A stretch of DNA of 64,000 nucleotides. Origin: Drosophila persimilis (Eukaryota > Arthropoda > Insecta > Diptera > Drosophilidae). Below, in pieces: positions 9,862 through 19,539 of this stretch (position 1 is its first letter; the number at the start of each line of letters is the position of its first letter). The stretch is from assembly GCF_003286085.1 (NCBI RefSeq), contig NW_020825712.1:1-64000 (forward strand), written 5' to 3'. A program made the translations under genes and the position numbers. A model generated the notes under the pieces. That model searched no databases and was not told the DNA's origin. It saw nothing but the letters and a program-made list of their open reading frames with translations.

Positions 9862-11898
9862 TTGCAAGCTCGGCATAAATGGAAGACCGCTTCACCAAAC
9901 GTACCTGAAGGATTATTAGTTTTGGTTAAGAAAGACAACCTTCCTGTAATGAAGTGGCCAATGGGTCGCATCATTAAGACATATCCTGGACAGGACAACC
10001 ACGTACGAGTGGTTGACGTTAAGACAGCATTTGGCGTATACAAGCGCCCGATCACTCGTCTAGCGCCGCTCTTTCCAGAAGATGTGGCAATCAAACGTTC
10101 CCACAACGTGATCAGTGACACCACGGAGATTGATGAGCCACCCACACAGCGAACAACAAAATTGTCACCTACATTAACATCAACATTAGTGGTGCTGTTG
10201 CTCATGCTTCCATTAGCATTGTCACAGTCAATAAATGTGACACAATTCGCAAACAAGCCTGGAATATTCTATGAGAAACTTGGAACATCAAGAATAGCAA
10301 CGTCTGAGTGGACCATGATCGTATACTATGACTATTGGAAGGATATGCAACTAATGTCTGCTGGAATTTCAGAGTTACGATACATGTGCCCTGAATTAAA
10401 AAATGTTCCGGCATGTAACTCCATAGTTCAACACTTTCAACATGTGCATTACGAGCTACAAGCAGGAAGCGTTTTACTGAAAAACTCTCGAAAACGCAGA
10501 TCGCCGCTGGACATCATAGGAAATGTAGCAAGCAGTCTTTTTGGTGTTCTCTACGCAAAACACGCAGAAGAGATGACTCAAGTAATTGAGAAAGTGAAAA
10601 CCAATGAAGACTTTCTACTACATCTGCTCCAAAACCAAACATCAATTGTCGACGCGACAATAAACGTAGTCAGAAAAGACAATGTAACAACTGATAATCG
10701 CCTAAAAGTTTTGGAACAGCATATGGCTACTATCAACCGAGAAAGAGGGTCATATCACAGCGATCATCTGACTCAAGCGTACTTAGGACTAATAGCACAA
10801 TTAACCCTGCTCACAACAACTCTCCAACGAATGCAGTCCGACATATCTGATGTCCTAATCGGTATTCATCATCGGAGAATAAGCTCCACGCTGGTGTCTC
10901 CCGAGCAACTAATAGACCAACTAGACCAGATACGGGATCATTTGCCACAAGATCAAATGCTGCCGGTCACAACGAAGGAGGGGATTCAACTATACAGAAT
11001 CATGCGAGCCGAAGGAACCCCGACTGCAAAACACGTCATCTTCAAGCTGACGCTACCGCTGGTCTCAACAGCTCAGCTCGAAGTTTTCAGCATCATCCCA
11101 ATTCCGTTTTGGGATTCAACAAGCTGGAGTCTATTTGACCTCAGAACCACCATAGTAACGGTGAAAATCCACCGAGACCAGTTCTTGGGCACTACCCAAG
11201 ATGAATTCCGACGTTGTCTTAAAGTACACAACGAGGAGTTCATCTGCTTTGACCATCAGACGATCTTCAATGTGGACAATCGCTGTGAGTTTCAACTGTT
11301 TAACAATAAAACAGAAACACTGTGTCAGGTAACACACACAAAGGCTGACACGGTGTGGCTAAAAACTCAGCATCCAAATAAGTGGATCTTCGCAACGCAT
11401 TCTACAACCAAACTTCAAGCAGTATGCAACGGAGTTCCGTCAACCATAACACTGGAAGGAACTGGTCTACTCTCCATGTCCCCTGGTTGCACTGCTCGCA
11501 ATACTGAAGTAAGCATCAGCACCTTCAGCACCACAATCAGCGAAGTAAAATCGACTTACACTCGGTTTGGCGACGTGAGCCCACCGAAGACATCACCCTC
11601 GCCATTAATGTGGCAACTGAAGAACCAGACATCAGACTTTCATCAAGAACTTGATGATCTACGCCAGCAACTATCAACCATCAATCATCACGAGCTGCCA
11701 CACCATCTCACCACCGTGCAGCACCATCAACTCGCGGCTTACGCAACCCTAGCAATATTAATTCTATTGATCATTGCCTTCATTTTCCGGGAGAAGTATC
11801 TAATATGGAAACCAAGGCCATCAAATCCCGATTCAGCCATGTCATCACCCCCTATACCCCCTGCACGCCGGTTTGCCGTCGACTTGAGCGATGGTTGA
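9862..11898 (+). CDS. Integrase tail (DUF5641) fused to retroviral-type envelope
   Basis: A 678-codon open frame that continues the pol frame; the listed start is just where it opens and not a true initiator. Residues 1-75 finish DUF5641 (RVVDVKTAFGVYKRPITRL). A hydrophobic stretch at 10184-10225 looks like a signal peptide and ends in ALSQ. The ectodomain has a furin-type R-K-R-R at 10489-10500, followed at once by a hydrophobic, fusion-peptide-like segment, then long heptad-like helices and many Cys and N-glycosylation sites. A single transmembrane segment lies at about 11730-11790, then a short Pro-rich tail. This is the layout of insect errantivirus envelopes related to baculovirus F proteins. 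The whole envelope frame is uninterrupted although pol beside it is full of breaks. Expression is unlikely to be independent, because roo-type elements make one polyprotein. Functional state is unknown. Confidence 0.82.
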   Translation: MQARHKWKTASPNVPEGLLVLVKKDNLPVMKWPMGRIIKTYPGQDNHVRVVDVKTAFGVYKRPITRLAPLFPEDVAIKRSHNVISDTTEIDEPPTQRTTKLSPTLTSTLVVLLLMLPLALSQSINVTQFANKPGIFYEKLGTSRIATSEWTMIVYYDYWKDMQLMSAGISELRYMCPELKNVPACNSIVQHFQHVHYELQAGSVLLKNSRKRRSPLDIIGNVASSLFGVLYAKHAEEMTQVIEKVKTNEDFLLHLLQNQTSIVDATINVVRKDNVTTDNRLKVLEQHMATINRERGSYHSDHLTQAYLGLIAQLTLLTTTLQRMQSDISDVLIGIHHRRISSTLVSPEQLIDQLDQIRDHLPQDQMLPVTTKEGIQLYRIMRAEGTPTAKHVIFKLTLPLVSTAQLEVFSIIPIPFWDSTSWSLFDLRTTIVTVKIHRDQFLGTTQDEFRRCLKVHNEEFICFDHQTIFNVDNRCEFQLFNNKTETLCQVTHTKADTVWLKTQHPNKWIFATHSTTKLQAVCNGVPSTITLEGTGLLSMSPGCTARNTEVSISTFSTTISEVKSTYTRFGDVSPPKTSPSPLMWQLKNQTSDFHQELDDLRQQLSTINHHELPHHLTTVQHHQLAAYATLAILILLIIAFIFREKYLIWKPRPSNPDSAMSSPPIPPARRFAVDLSDG

Positions 11899-11922
11899 AC
11901 ACCAGTTCAACGGCCGGGAGAA

Positions 11923-12478
11923 TGTTCAGCCACAGACATGTATTTAATGAATATTAGGAATATACAGTTCAATCTCATACACAAATACTCATAAATAAAA
12001 TTGTTCATGTCATTTCATGTAACTGAATATGACGACACGAAAAATACATTAGCAACTAAGAATAGACAATAGCACTTGTAAACTCGAACCCACCAAAAGG
12101 GATCAAGCAATAAACTATCTACTTTATTGCTGCCAAGTACCTAAGTAAATACACTGAAATATAACCCCCGCACAGAGTAAGTGTACCCAATCTAAAAATA
12201 CACTCACAAGGAGCCTGTGCGTTCCTTCCCATAGAATAAGAGTACCACTGCTAGCTATATAAGGAGATGCATTTGTTCAATAAAACTCAGTATCAGAAAA
12301 AGTACCATAGCTGCCTGTCACTCATCTTCCATCGCAATCATCAGGGGCTGTCGCCGTGTCTTCAGATCCTCCCTTGCGCACCGTAGGATACCCACTCCGC
12401 AATCCAACTGGTTCAAGTTCTAGTTGCGACGACCAAACTGTAGACGGTTTATGTACCGAATGCAACCCAGCTTCCTAC
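11923..12478 (+). repeat. 3' LTR of the roo-like element
   Basis: Starts TGTTCAGCCACAGACATG right after a purine-rich tract (GGCCGGGAGAA, 11912-11922). It contains a TATATAAGGAG box near 12255 and an AATAAA signal near 12281, so promoter and poly(A) site are present. Ends in the ACA region where a CA microsatellite begins; the exact edge could be a few bases off. Confidence 0.75.
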
Positions 12479-12711
12479 ACACACACACACACACATTAAC
12501 AATATCTTTCACCTGAACTGCGGTAACATTAATAAATTTTCATTATTTTCGGGGGAAAATTGAAATATCCCCTTGGCTTATAATAGGTTAATCGGAGGAT
12601 CCAAGGATTGGAAACTATATTGCTATATTTTGATATTCCGTCGAATATTATTAGCTATATAGAACATTTAACCATGCGCACATAATTTTATCCACTTGAC
12701 TTGCTGATTTT
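12479..12711. other. Spacer with CA repeat and duplicated AT-rich motif
   Basis: Begins with a (CA) tract (12477-12494). Carries TTTTGATATTCCGTCGAATA at about 12630, the second copy of the motif seen at 6938. No gene. Confidence 0.55.
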
Positions 12712-13833
12712 TATACCCGATACTCAAAATGAGTATTGGGGTATATTAGATTTGTAGTGAAAGTGGATGTGTGTAACGTCCAGAAGGAATCGTTTCCGAC
12801 CCCATAAAGTATATATATTCTTGATCAGCATCAATAGCCGAGTCGATTGAGCCCTGTCTGTCTGTCCGTCTGTCCGTCCGTCCGTCCATCCGTCCGTCCG
12901 TCCGTCCGTCCCCTTCAGCGCCTAGTGCTCAAAGACTATAAGAGCTAGAGCAACCATGTTTTGGATCCAGACTTCTGTGATATGTCACTGCTATAAAATT
13001 ATTTCAAAACTTCGCCCCGCCCACATCCGCCCCCACAAAGGACGAAAATCTGTGGCATCCACATTTTTCGACGATACGATAAAACCAAAAACGCAGAATC
13101 GTAGAGGATGACTATATGTTCTAGAGTGTAAAATCTCAACCAGATCGTATAATTATTATAGCCAGAATCAAGAAAACAATTTCATTCTTTCTCGCTCTGT
13201 CTCTCTCTAACACACAGGTTTCATGGTCGGTTTTGCCAATTGCAAAATAGAGTTCAAGGATCTCAGAACCTATAAGAGCTAGAGCCACCAAATTTGGTAT
13301 CCACACTCCTGTGATATCGGACCTTGACCGTTTTGTGTCAAAATTTAGCCACACCCCCTTCCGCCCCCGAAAACGACGAAAATCTGGGGCATCCACAAAT
13401 CTCAGAGACTATTAAGGCTAGAGTAACCAAATTTGGTATCCGCACTTTTGTTAGATCTCACTATAAAACTTATATCTCAGAATTTCGCCCCACCCCCTTC
13501 CGCCCCCACAAAGGACGAGAATAAGTTGCATCCACAATATTGCAGATTCGAGAAAACTAAAAACGCAGAATCATAGAGAATGACCATATCTATCCAGTTG
13601 CTGAATTTGGATCAGATCAGATCATTTTTATAGCCAAAAGGAACAAATCAATTTGCACTGGCTACGCAGCGACCGACGTCACGCTCAGACTGATTTTCTG
13701 TCTCTCTCGCACGCACTCTTTGTCGTGTCGTTTAATATTAGCGGCGTCTGCCGGAGGAGAGCCATACTGACTTAGTATCGGGTATAACTGTAGAGTTGTG
13801 GTGTCCGCAGCAACTCACAACGTTCCCCCTCGT
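12712..13833 (+). mobile_element. Helentron/DINE-1-type Helitron, subtype I, first unit of a dimer
   Basis: Complete. The 5' end TATACCCGATACTC forms a small hairpin (ATACTC/GAGTAT). A GTCT/GTCC microsatellite follows at 12855-12910. Three degenerate modules of about 140 bp follow, and the 3' end has a GTATCGGGTATA inverted copy of the 5' end, a GAGTTG...CAACTC hairpin and the terminus CCCCCTCGT. No Rep/helicase gene, so non-autonomous. It is joined directly to the next copy. Short conserved reading frames inside reflect the repeat sequence, not genes. Confidence 0.93.
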
Positions 13834-14944
13834 TATACCCGATACTCAAAATGAGTATTGGGGTATATTAGATTTGTGGTAAAAGTGGATGTGTGTAACG
13901 TCCAGAAGGAATCGTTTCCGACCCTATAAAGTATATATATTCTTGATCAGCATCAATAGCCGAGTCGATTGAGCCCTGTCTGTCTGTCCGTCCGTCCGTC
14001 TGTCCGTCTGTCCGTCCCCTTCAGCGCCTAATGCTCAAAGACTATAAGAGCTAGAGCAACGATGTTCTGGATCCAGACTTCTGTGATATGTCACTGCTCC
14101 AAAAATATTTCAAAACTTTGCCCCGCCCACTTCCGCCCCCACAAAGGGCGAAAATCTGTGGCATCCACAATTTCGACGATACGAGAAAACTAAAAACGCA
14201 GAATCGTAGAAGATGACTATATGTTCTAGAGTGCAAAATCTCAACCAGATCGTATAATTATTACAGCCAAAATCACGAAAACAATTTCACTCTTTCTCGC
14301 TCTGTCTCACTCTAACACACAGGTTTCATGGTCGGTTTTGCCAATTGCAAAATATGAGTTCAAGGATCTCAGAACCTATAAAAGCCAGAGCAACCAAATT
14401 TGGTATCCACACTCCTGTGATATCGGACCTTGACCGTTTCCTGTCCAAATTTCGCCACACCCCCTTCCGCCCCCGCAAAGGACGAAAATCTGAGGCAACC
14501 ACAAATCTCAGAGACTATTAAGGCTAGAGTAACCAAATTTGGTACACACACTCCATTAAGATGTCACTATAAAACGTATATCTCAGAATTTCGCCCCACC
14601 CCCTTCCGCCCCCACAAAGGACGAAAATCTGTTGCATCCACAATATTGCAGATTTGAGAAAACTAAAAACGCAGAATCATAGATAATGACCATATCTATT
14701 AGATTGCTGAATCTGGATCAGATCAGATCAGATCATTTTTATAGCCAAAAGGAACAAATCAATTTGCAGTGGCTACGCAGCGCCCGACGTCACGCTCAGA
14801 CTGATTTTCTGTCTCTCTCGCACGCACTCTTTGTCGTGTCGTTAAATATTAGCGGCGTCTGCCGGAGGAGAGCCATACTGACTTAGTATCGGGTATAACC
14901 GTAGAGTTGCGGTGTCCGCAGCAACTCACAACGTTCCCCCTCGT
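13834..14944 (+). mobile_element. Helitron, subtype I, second unit of a dimer
   Basis: Complete copy joined head to tail to the preceding one with no bases between them. Its 3' terminus sits at the unit A site (cagtaaaaa on the other strand) used by Helitrons at 26393 and 40148. The microsatellite at 13977-14017 has the same pattern as in the copy at 23453. Confidence 0.93.
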
Positions 14945-15978
14945 TTTTTACTGTATTGAAGCTGTAAGTGACCCAATTTCCTTGTTCTCTTTTGCGCCTG
15001 AATTCGTAAAATCGTAAAAGGCATGCGCAGCGGCCAGCCGCTGCTGATAAGAGAGCGCAACGCTTGCGTTCCCCACGCTCGAAGCTTTTCGTTCTCGTCG
15101 TTGCCAATTCTGCTTTAAGCTGGCAGTGCTCGCTTTCCATGCATTTTTGTAATGCATTGAAACGTAGCCGACAAATACACTAACAACAAAAAAAAAGAAA
15201 ATTTTTTTTAATCTCCTTAAACCAACAACCATAAAAATGTTTTTTTTTTTTATTTTTAATTAAATTGCGTTTTGGCTCACCATGGCGGTACGCTGGTGTG
15301 ACCCCCTCGGCTTTTTATAATTTTTTAATTTTTCGTTTTTTCTTTATACATATTTAATTTCCTTACTTCTAATATCATATATTATATTCACATACGCTCT
15401 CGTTTATATATACATACCTCTATAAATATCTAAAACGTTTCTCTTTCTCCTTTAGAGATTAAGCCTCATATTTTTCCATTTCCATTAATTTCTTTCCCTT
15501 GATTTGCCTACTGGTTAATTAAAGACTTGTGTTCTTTCCGGTAGTGAAACACTTGTTCGCTCGGTTTTGATGATGTAGCCACATGTCTAGTATTAAGTCC
15601 AAAGAAATATATTGAATTTTGTCAGCCATGAATATGGAGTAGACTTCTAATTTCCTGGTGACATGGTGACGTAAGCGGGTAGGGTGAGAATATTAGGGAT
15701 TTCCAGAACATTTCGCACCACTGGAAATCATGGAAGGGTGGGTAAAAAATTGTGTGTGTCGACTTCCATCTCAAGACCTCACGCCCGCGATATTTTTGGA
15801 ACACCCCGACGAAAGTCCCTAGTACTTTCGAGAACGCCCTATGTATGATTGTGCCATTTCATTTCGGATATGATCGGAATATGCAAATTGTTGTTTTCGG
15901 AGTTAGCTCCCTGTAGAGTCACGGGATTCTAAAATTTTAAAGTTTATGTAGTATGAGTCGAGACGCGGTCAAACGACC
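14945..15978 (-). repeat. Unit A, left-arm copy
   Basis: A repeat of about 1 kb with four copies in this window (also 25395, 30021 and 39117). Read on the minus strand it opens GGTCGTTTGACCGCG, contains no long frame (60 and 94 codons at most), has an A/T-rich middle and ends CAATACAGTAAAAA. I do not recognise it. No clear terminal inverted repeats or target duplications are seen, so it may be a piece of a larger element or of a former gene. Confidence 0.8.
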
Positions 15979-16426
15979 GCTTTGGTCATTGGTCATTGTG
16001 AACTAGAGTCTCAAATAAACCTATGAAGTTTTTAAAGTCCGAAAAGTTGCCGCTGAACTGCGGCAGAGCTAACTTCGGAAGGCGAGCACGAGATGGGCCA
16101 CCATAAGCTGGTACTGCCGGTATTGTCTCATCAGCTGTCTTTAATGCGCAAATGAGAGACATTAATTTTGCCTTTGTGACAATTGAGAGTTCTTCCAACT
16201 CGACTCCAAATTCATCGTCAATGTCTATATCTTCAATCTTCTCTTGAAGTTCGCGTGCCGTGTCAATGCTACGCATCAGCGTTTCGAGTCTGCAATCGAG
16301 CTCCGTCAATACCAGCGGAATATCCCCCGCTTCTAAACGGTCCGCTAATAAACGAATGCCTTTGACACGGCAACTGCGCTTTTTCTTCAGCTCTTCAAGG
16401 GCGATATTGTTGGCTTTTGAGGTCAT
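15979..16426 (-). pseudogene. BEL/Pao gag, truncated (left arm)
   Basis: First about 150 codons of the gag that is complete at 45557, starting MTSKANNIALEELKKK. The frame stops where gag is joined to unit A. At the join, bases TGACCAA are duplicated (AATGACCAATGACCAAAGC); the intact gag at 45990 has them once. The region from 16427 to 16609 is the matching leader, shortened relative to 45218-45556. Confidence 0.88.
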
Positions 16427-16618
16427 ATTGATTCTCAATACAAGCAACTGAAGGCGAAAGATCGTTTCTAATAATCGTATTTAATGCCGAGACACTCAAT
16501 GAAATAATGGGTAATTGGATGTTGTGTATACGTATGCACCGACAACGATCGACGCTAAATTGATTTGCGAGGCACGACTTTGTCTTAATTGATAGTTGGA
16601 TCCTACTGACACCAAACG

Positions 16619-16621
<3 letters not shown>
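16427..16621 (-). other. BEL/Pao leader remnant with LINE target duplication
   Basis: Sequence upstream of gag, lacking about 150 bases present at 45300-45470. Bases 16610-16621 (CACCAAACGAAT) are one copy of the 12-bp target-site duplication; the other is at 21698-21709. Confidence 0.85.
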
Positions 16622-16651
<30 letters not shown>

Positions 16652-16820
16652 TATTAAGCGTTGAATCCGTACATTGCATATATCGTATCTTAACAACCCA
16701 GGTAAATAGTATTAAGGAGACCAAACCTATTGCTTTATGCAAGAGGACTTATAGAGATATAATATAGTATAGTATATAGTAATAATAAAAAAAGTAATAT
16801 TATAATATTGGGAGGGAAAC

Positions 16821-19539
16821 TTAGAGTTGGCCAATAGTTTTGGCAAAACCCAATCTCTTCAACCGCCTCAAAGGCCTGGCAGGTAGTAATCGTCTGGCGA
16901 GCATACTATGGTGTCTAATTGGCCTGTCACTGTATCTGCTGGTGTGCCTTCCAATCTGCTCCTCTACTGTATGCAGATTCAAATCCCGATGTAGGGTGGA
17001 GCCGCGCACGTACCAAGGGCAGTTCGTTATTTGCCTCATGGCGCGATTCTGCAAGACCTGTATCCGTTTATAGTTCGATTTGGCAGCTATACCCCAAATC
17101 TGCACACCGTAGAGCCAGATCGGGGCTACACAGTGTACATAAACTGCTCTTTTGGCTCTCAGTGACATGGTGCTTCTTCTGTTAATCAGCCACCGCAATT
17201 GCTGCATTCTTTGCCCACATTTACGAGCCGTAGCTTTCAAGTGTGGACCAAAAGTAAGACGCTTATCAAGGGTGATACCGAGATACTTTGCTTGCTCTGG
17301 TTGGTCCAAAGTTACGCCTTCAAGCTTTATGGGTGGGGGTCTATGAGCGCTTTCAGGGTGAAGCATGGATTGGTGGTCTTCAGTGGGTTGACTTTTAAAT
17401 TCCATCTTTTGCACCAAGCTGCCAAAGAGTAGAGGTACTCTTGGAGACCATCTGCTGCCTCAAGGCGGCACTTGGAGCTGTAGAGCAGTGCTATATCGTC
17501 CGCGTAGGTAGCAAGCAGAGCCTTACGGGGGGCCTCCATATGTTGCTCGCTTGGGGAGGGTAGATCTGCAGTATACATAGATAGAGTAAAGCAGCGGGCC
17601 AAGGACGCTGCCCTGTGGAACTCCAGCTCTCATTTGGCAAGGTGTTGAATGTGTGTTCCTGAACCTGACCATAAACTGACGTCCTTCCAAGTATGATCGT
17701 AGGACACCGTAGTATGGTGCTGGGAACAGTTTTTTAATTTTGCTCAGTAGGCCGATATGCCAAACTCTATCGAAGGCTTGCTGCATATCAATAAAGACTG
17801 CATTGCAGTATTCTAGATCATCATAGGCCTGTAGGATGTGTCCTGCCAATCTGTGGACTTGCTCCACTGTGCCGTGTCCCTCCCGAAAGCCAAACTGGTG
17901 ATCCGGCAAGATACCGCATTCCTTGATGATGCCACCAAGACGATTGGCAAGAAGCCTTTCCCAGACCTTCGATAAGGAAGACAAGAGACTTATTGGCCGA
18001 TACGACTCAGGGTCGTCCTCCGGTTTTCCAGGCTTATGGATCATCAGGATTGTTGCTATCTTCCACTGCTTAGGGAAAAACTGCATCCTTAACATGGCGT
18101 TAAAAATGAGCACTATGTAGAGTATCGCCCGAGTAGGCAATGCTTTCAGTGTGGAATTGCACACTCTGTCAATGCCAGGAGCCTTCTTCCTCGGTAGGGA
18201 CTTGATGACTTCAACAATCTCCTCAGCCCTGGCTGGTTTAATGGGTAAGGCCATTTGTAGAGGTGTTTGCAGACTATCTTTTGTCTCTTTGTACTGCGCC
18301 TCCGTGGCGAATTGGTAATGGGTGAACCTGTCCCCTAAATGATGTGCAAACGAATTGGCCTGCTCTTCTTCGTTTCTAGCAAGTTCACCGTTGGGACACC
18401 GGATGGGAATCTGTCTGAACGGTTGTCTCTTAAGAGACTTAGTGGTCTTCCAAAGCGAATATCCAGCATCCACGGTGTAATCCATGGAAGCAAGCTTTTG
18501 TTCAAAGAAGTTGCTTCGAAGTTCTCTCAGGGTGTTTCGAAGTTGCTTGGCAGCCCGGTTCCATAGAGTTCGGTCCCATGGGTCTTGAGATCGGATTGCG
18601 CGTCTTCGAAGTCTCCTTTTTTGTGACAAAAGCTCTCTGGCCTCTCTTGTAAGAACTATTCCATAGGCGGCGCTTGTCGGAGGATGCGAGGGCGTTGAGG
18701 CAGCAGCAGCCATGTGTATACTCTCTGTGATGTTGTCTACAGCCATCTCGATATCTTCCTCAGAGTTTAGCGAGACGTTCAGTTGAATCGACCTCTCCAA
18801 ATGTTGCCTAAATGCGAGCAGATCAGTGTGGTTGGTGACTAGATGAGGGCTTGGATTTTCTATAATGCCATCTGTTTTAATGCTGATGACTAAGGCCAGA
18901 TGGTCGGAGTCCAGATCCCAGCTCTGAATTATTGTTGCTCGAGAATCCGGAATACCATGATGTACTGCGAAGTCTATGCAGGACGGCGTGTGATTGAGTA
19001 CATATGGGTACCTGGTTGGTGACCCAGTTGCAAGGATCTTAGCGCGTAGCAGAGATGGCTTCCGCTAGCTCTCGCCCCCTAGGGGAATTGTAAGTGTCTC
19101 CCCACAGCCAGTGTCGGGCATTCCAGTCACCACCAACCAAATACCTTTGCCCGCAAGCACGGAGTGCATCGATGTAATGTCTTTCCTCAATCCTGACTCT
19201 AGGAGGGCAGTAAATGGCGCTGAACTCCACATCGCCCAGTCCTGTGGCTACTTTTACTGCTGACATTTGCATGCTGCGTGTCTCAATGACCCTTTGTGGA
19301 AAATGACGAAGCGAAGTCTTAACTAAAACCGCAACTCCATCAACGCTATTATTATTCCGCGATGGCTTGAAGGCTGGATAGAAGGCATATCCATGTATTT
19401 TAACAGCTGCCCCTCTTTTAATTCTGATCTCCGTCAAAAGAAGAATGTCAACGCTATTCTTGTGCGCGAAGAGCTCAACCTCTTTTGCTTTTCGTGAAAT
19501 GCCGTTAGCATTCCAGATGAGAACCTTTAGTGGGTTCAT
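16821..19539 (-). pseudogene. LINE ORF2: endonuclease and reverse transcriptase (left arm)
   Basis: Starts ATG at 19539, overlapping the ORF1 stop by four bases (ATGA). An APE-type endonuclease opens with VLIWNANGI, then LLLTEIRI and GGDWNARH. The frame breaks after AEAISATR (about 19040). The RT has YRPISLLSSLSKVWERL, FIDMQQAFDRVWH and GVPQGSVLGP, then a 4-base change shifts the frame at about 17560 before the YADD active site. A further shift precedes the C-terminal domain, which ends FAKTIGQL. Three breaks in all, so no active enzyme. Confidence 0.9.

Larger units (their letters stand above)
7250..12478 (+). mobile_element. Envelope-carrying, roo-like BEL/Pao retrotransposon, internally deleted
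   Basis: Bounded on the left by 20 bases of LTR start (TGTTCAGCCACAGACATG at 7250) and on the right by a full LTR that starts with the same bases (11923). After the left remnant the sequence jumps straight into the protease/RT linker, so most of the 5' LTR, the leader and gag are missing. Order of coding parts is RT, RNase H, integrase, DUF5641, envelope. BEL/Pao elements with an errantivirus-like envelope are known; D. melanogaster roo is the classical case, and the LTR start TGTTCA agrees with roo. Family assignment below BEL/Pao is inference. The right LTR edge is approximate. Confidence 0.82.

Noticed and set aside
12855-12910. Regularly spaced GTCC/GTCT repeats considered as a CRISPR-like or satellite array
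   Set aside because: It is the short microsatellite typical of DINE-1-type Helitrons, without unique spacers.
13136-13524. Recurring 60-90-codon frames inside the Helitrons (for example 13324-13524, 22943-23143, 27795-27995, 43777-44013)
   Set aside because: They recur only because the Helitron DNA recurs, exist on both strands, change length with single-base differences and contain the repeat modules; no domain or start context.
14945-15978. Unit A as a DNA transposon with terminal inverted repeats
   Set aside because: Only the left GGTC-gttt-GACC palindrome is seen; no matching right end and no target duplication.
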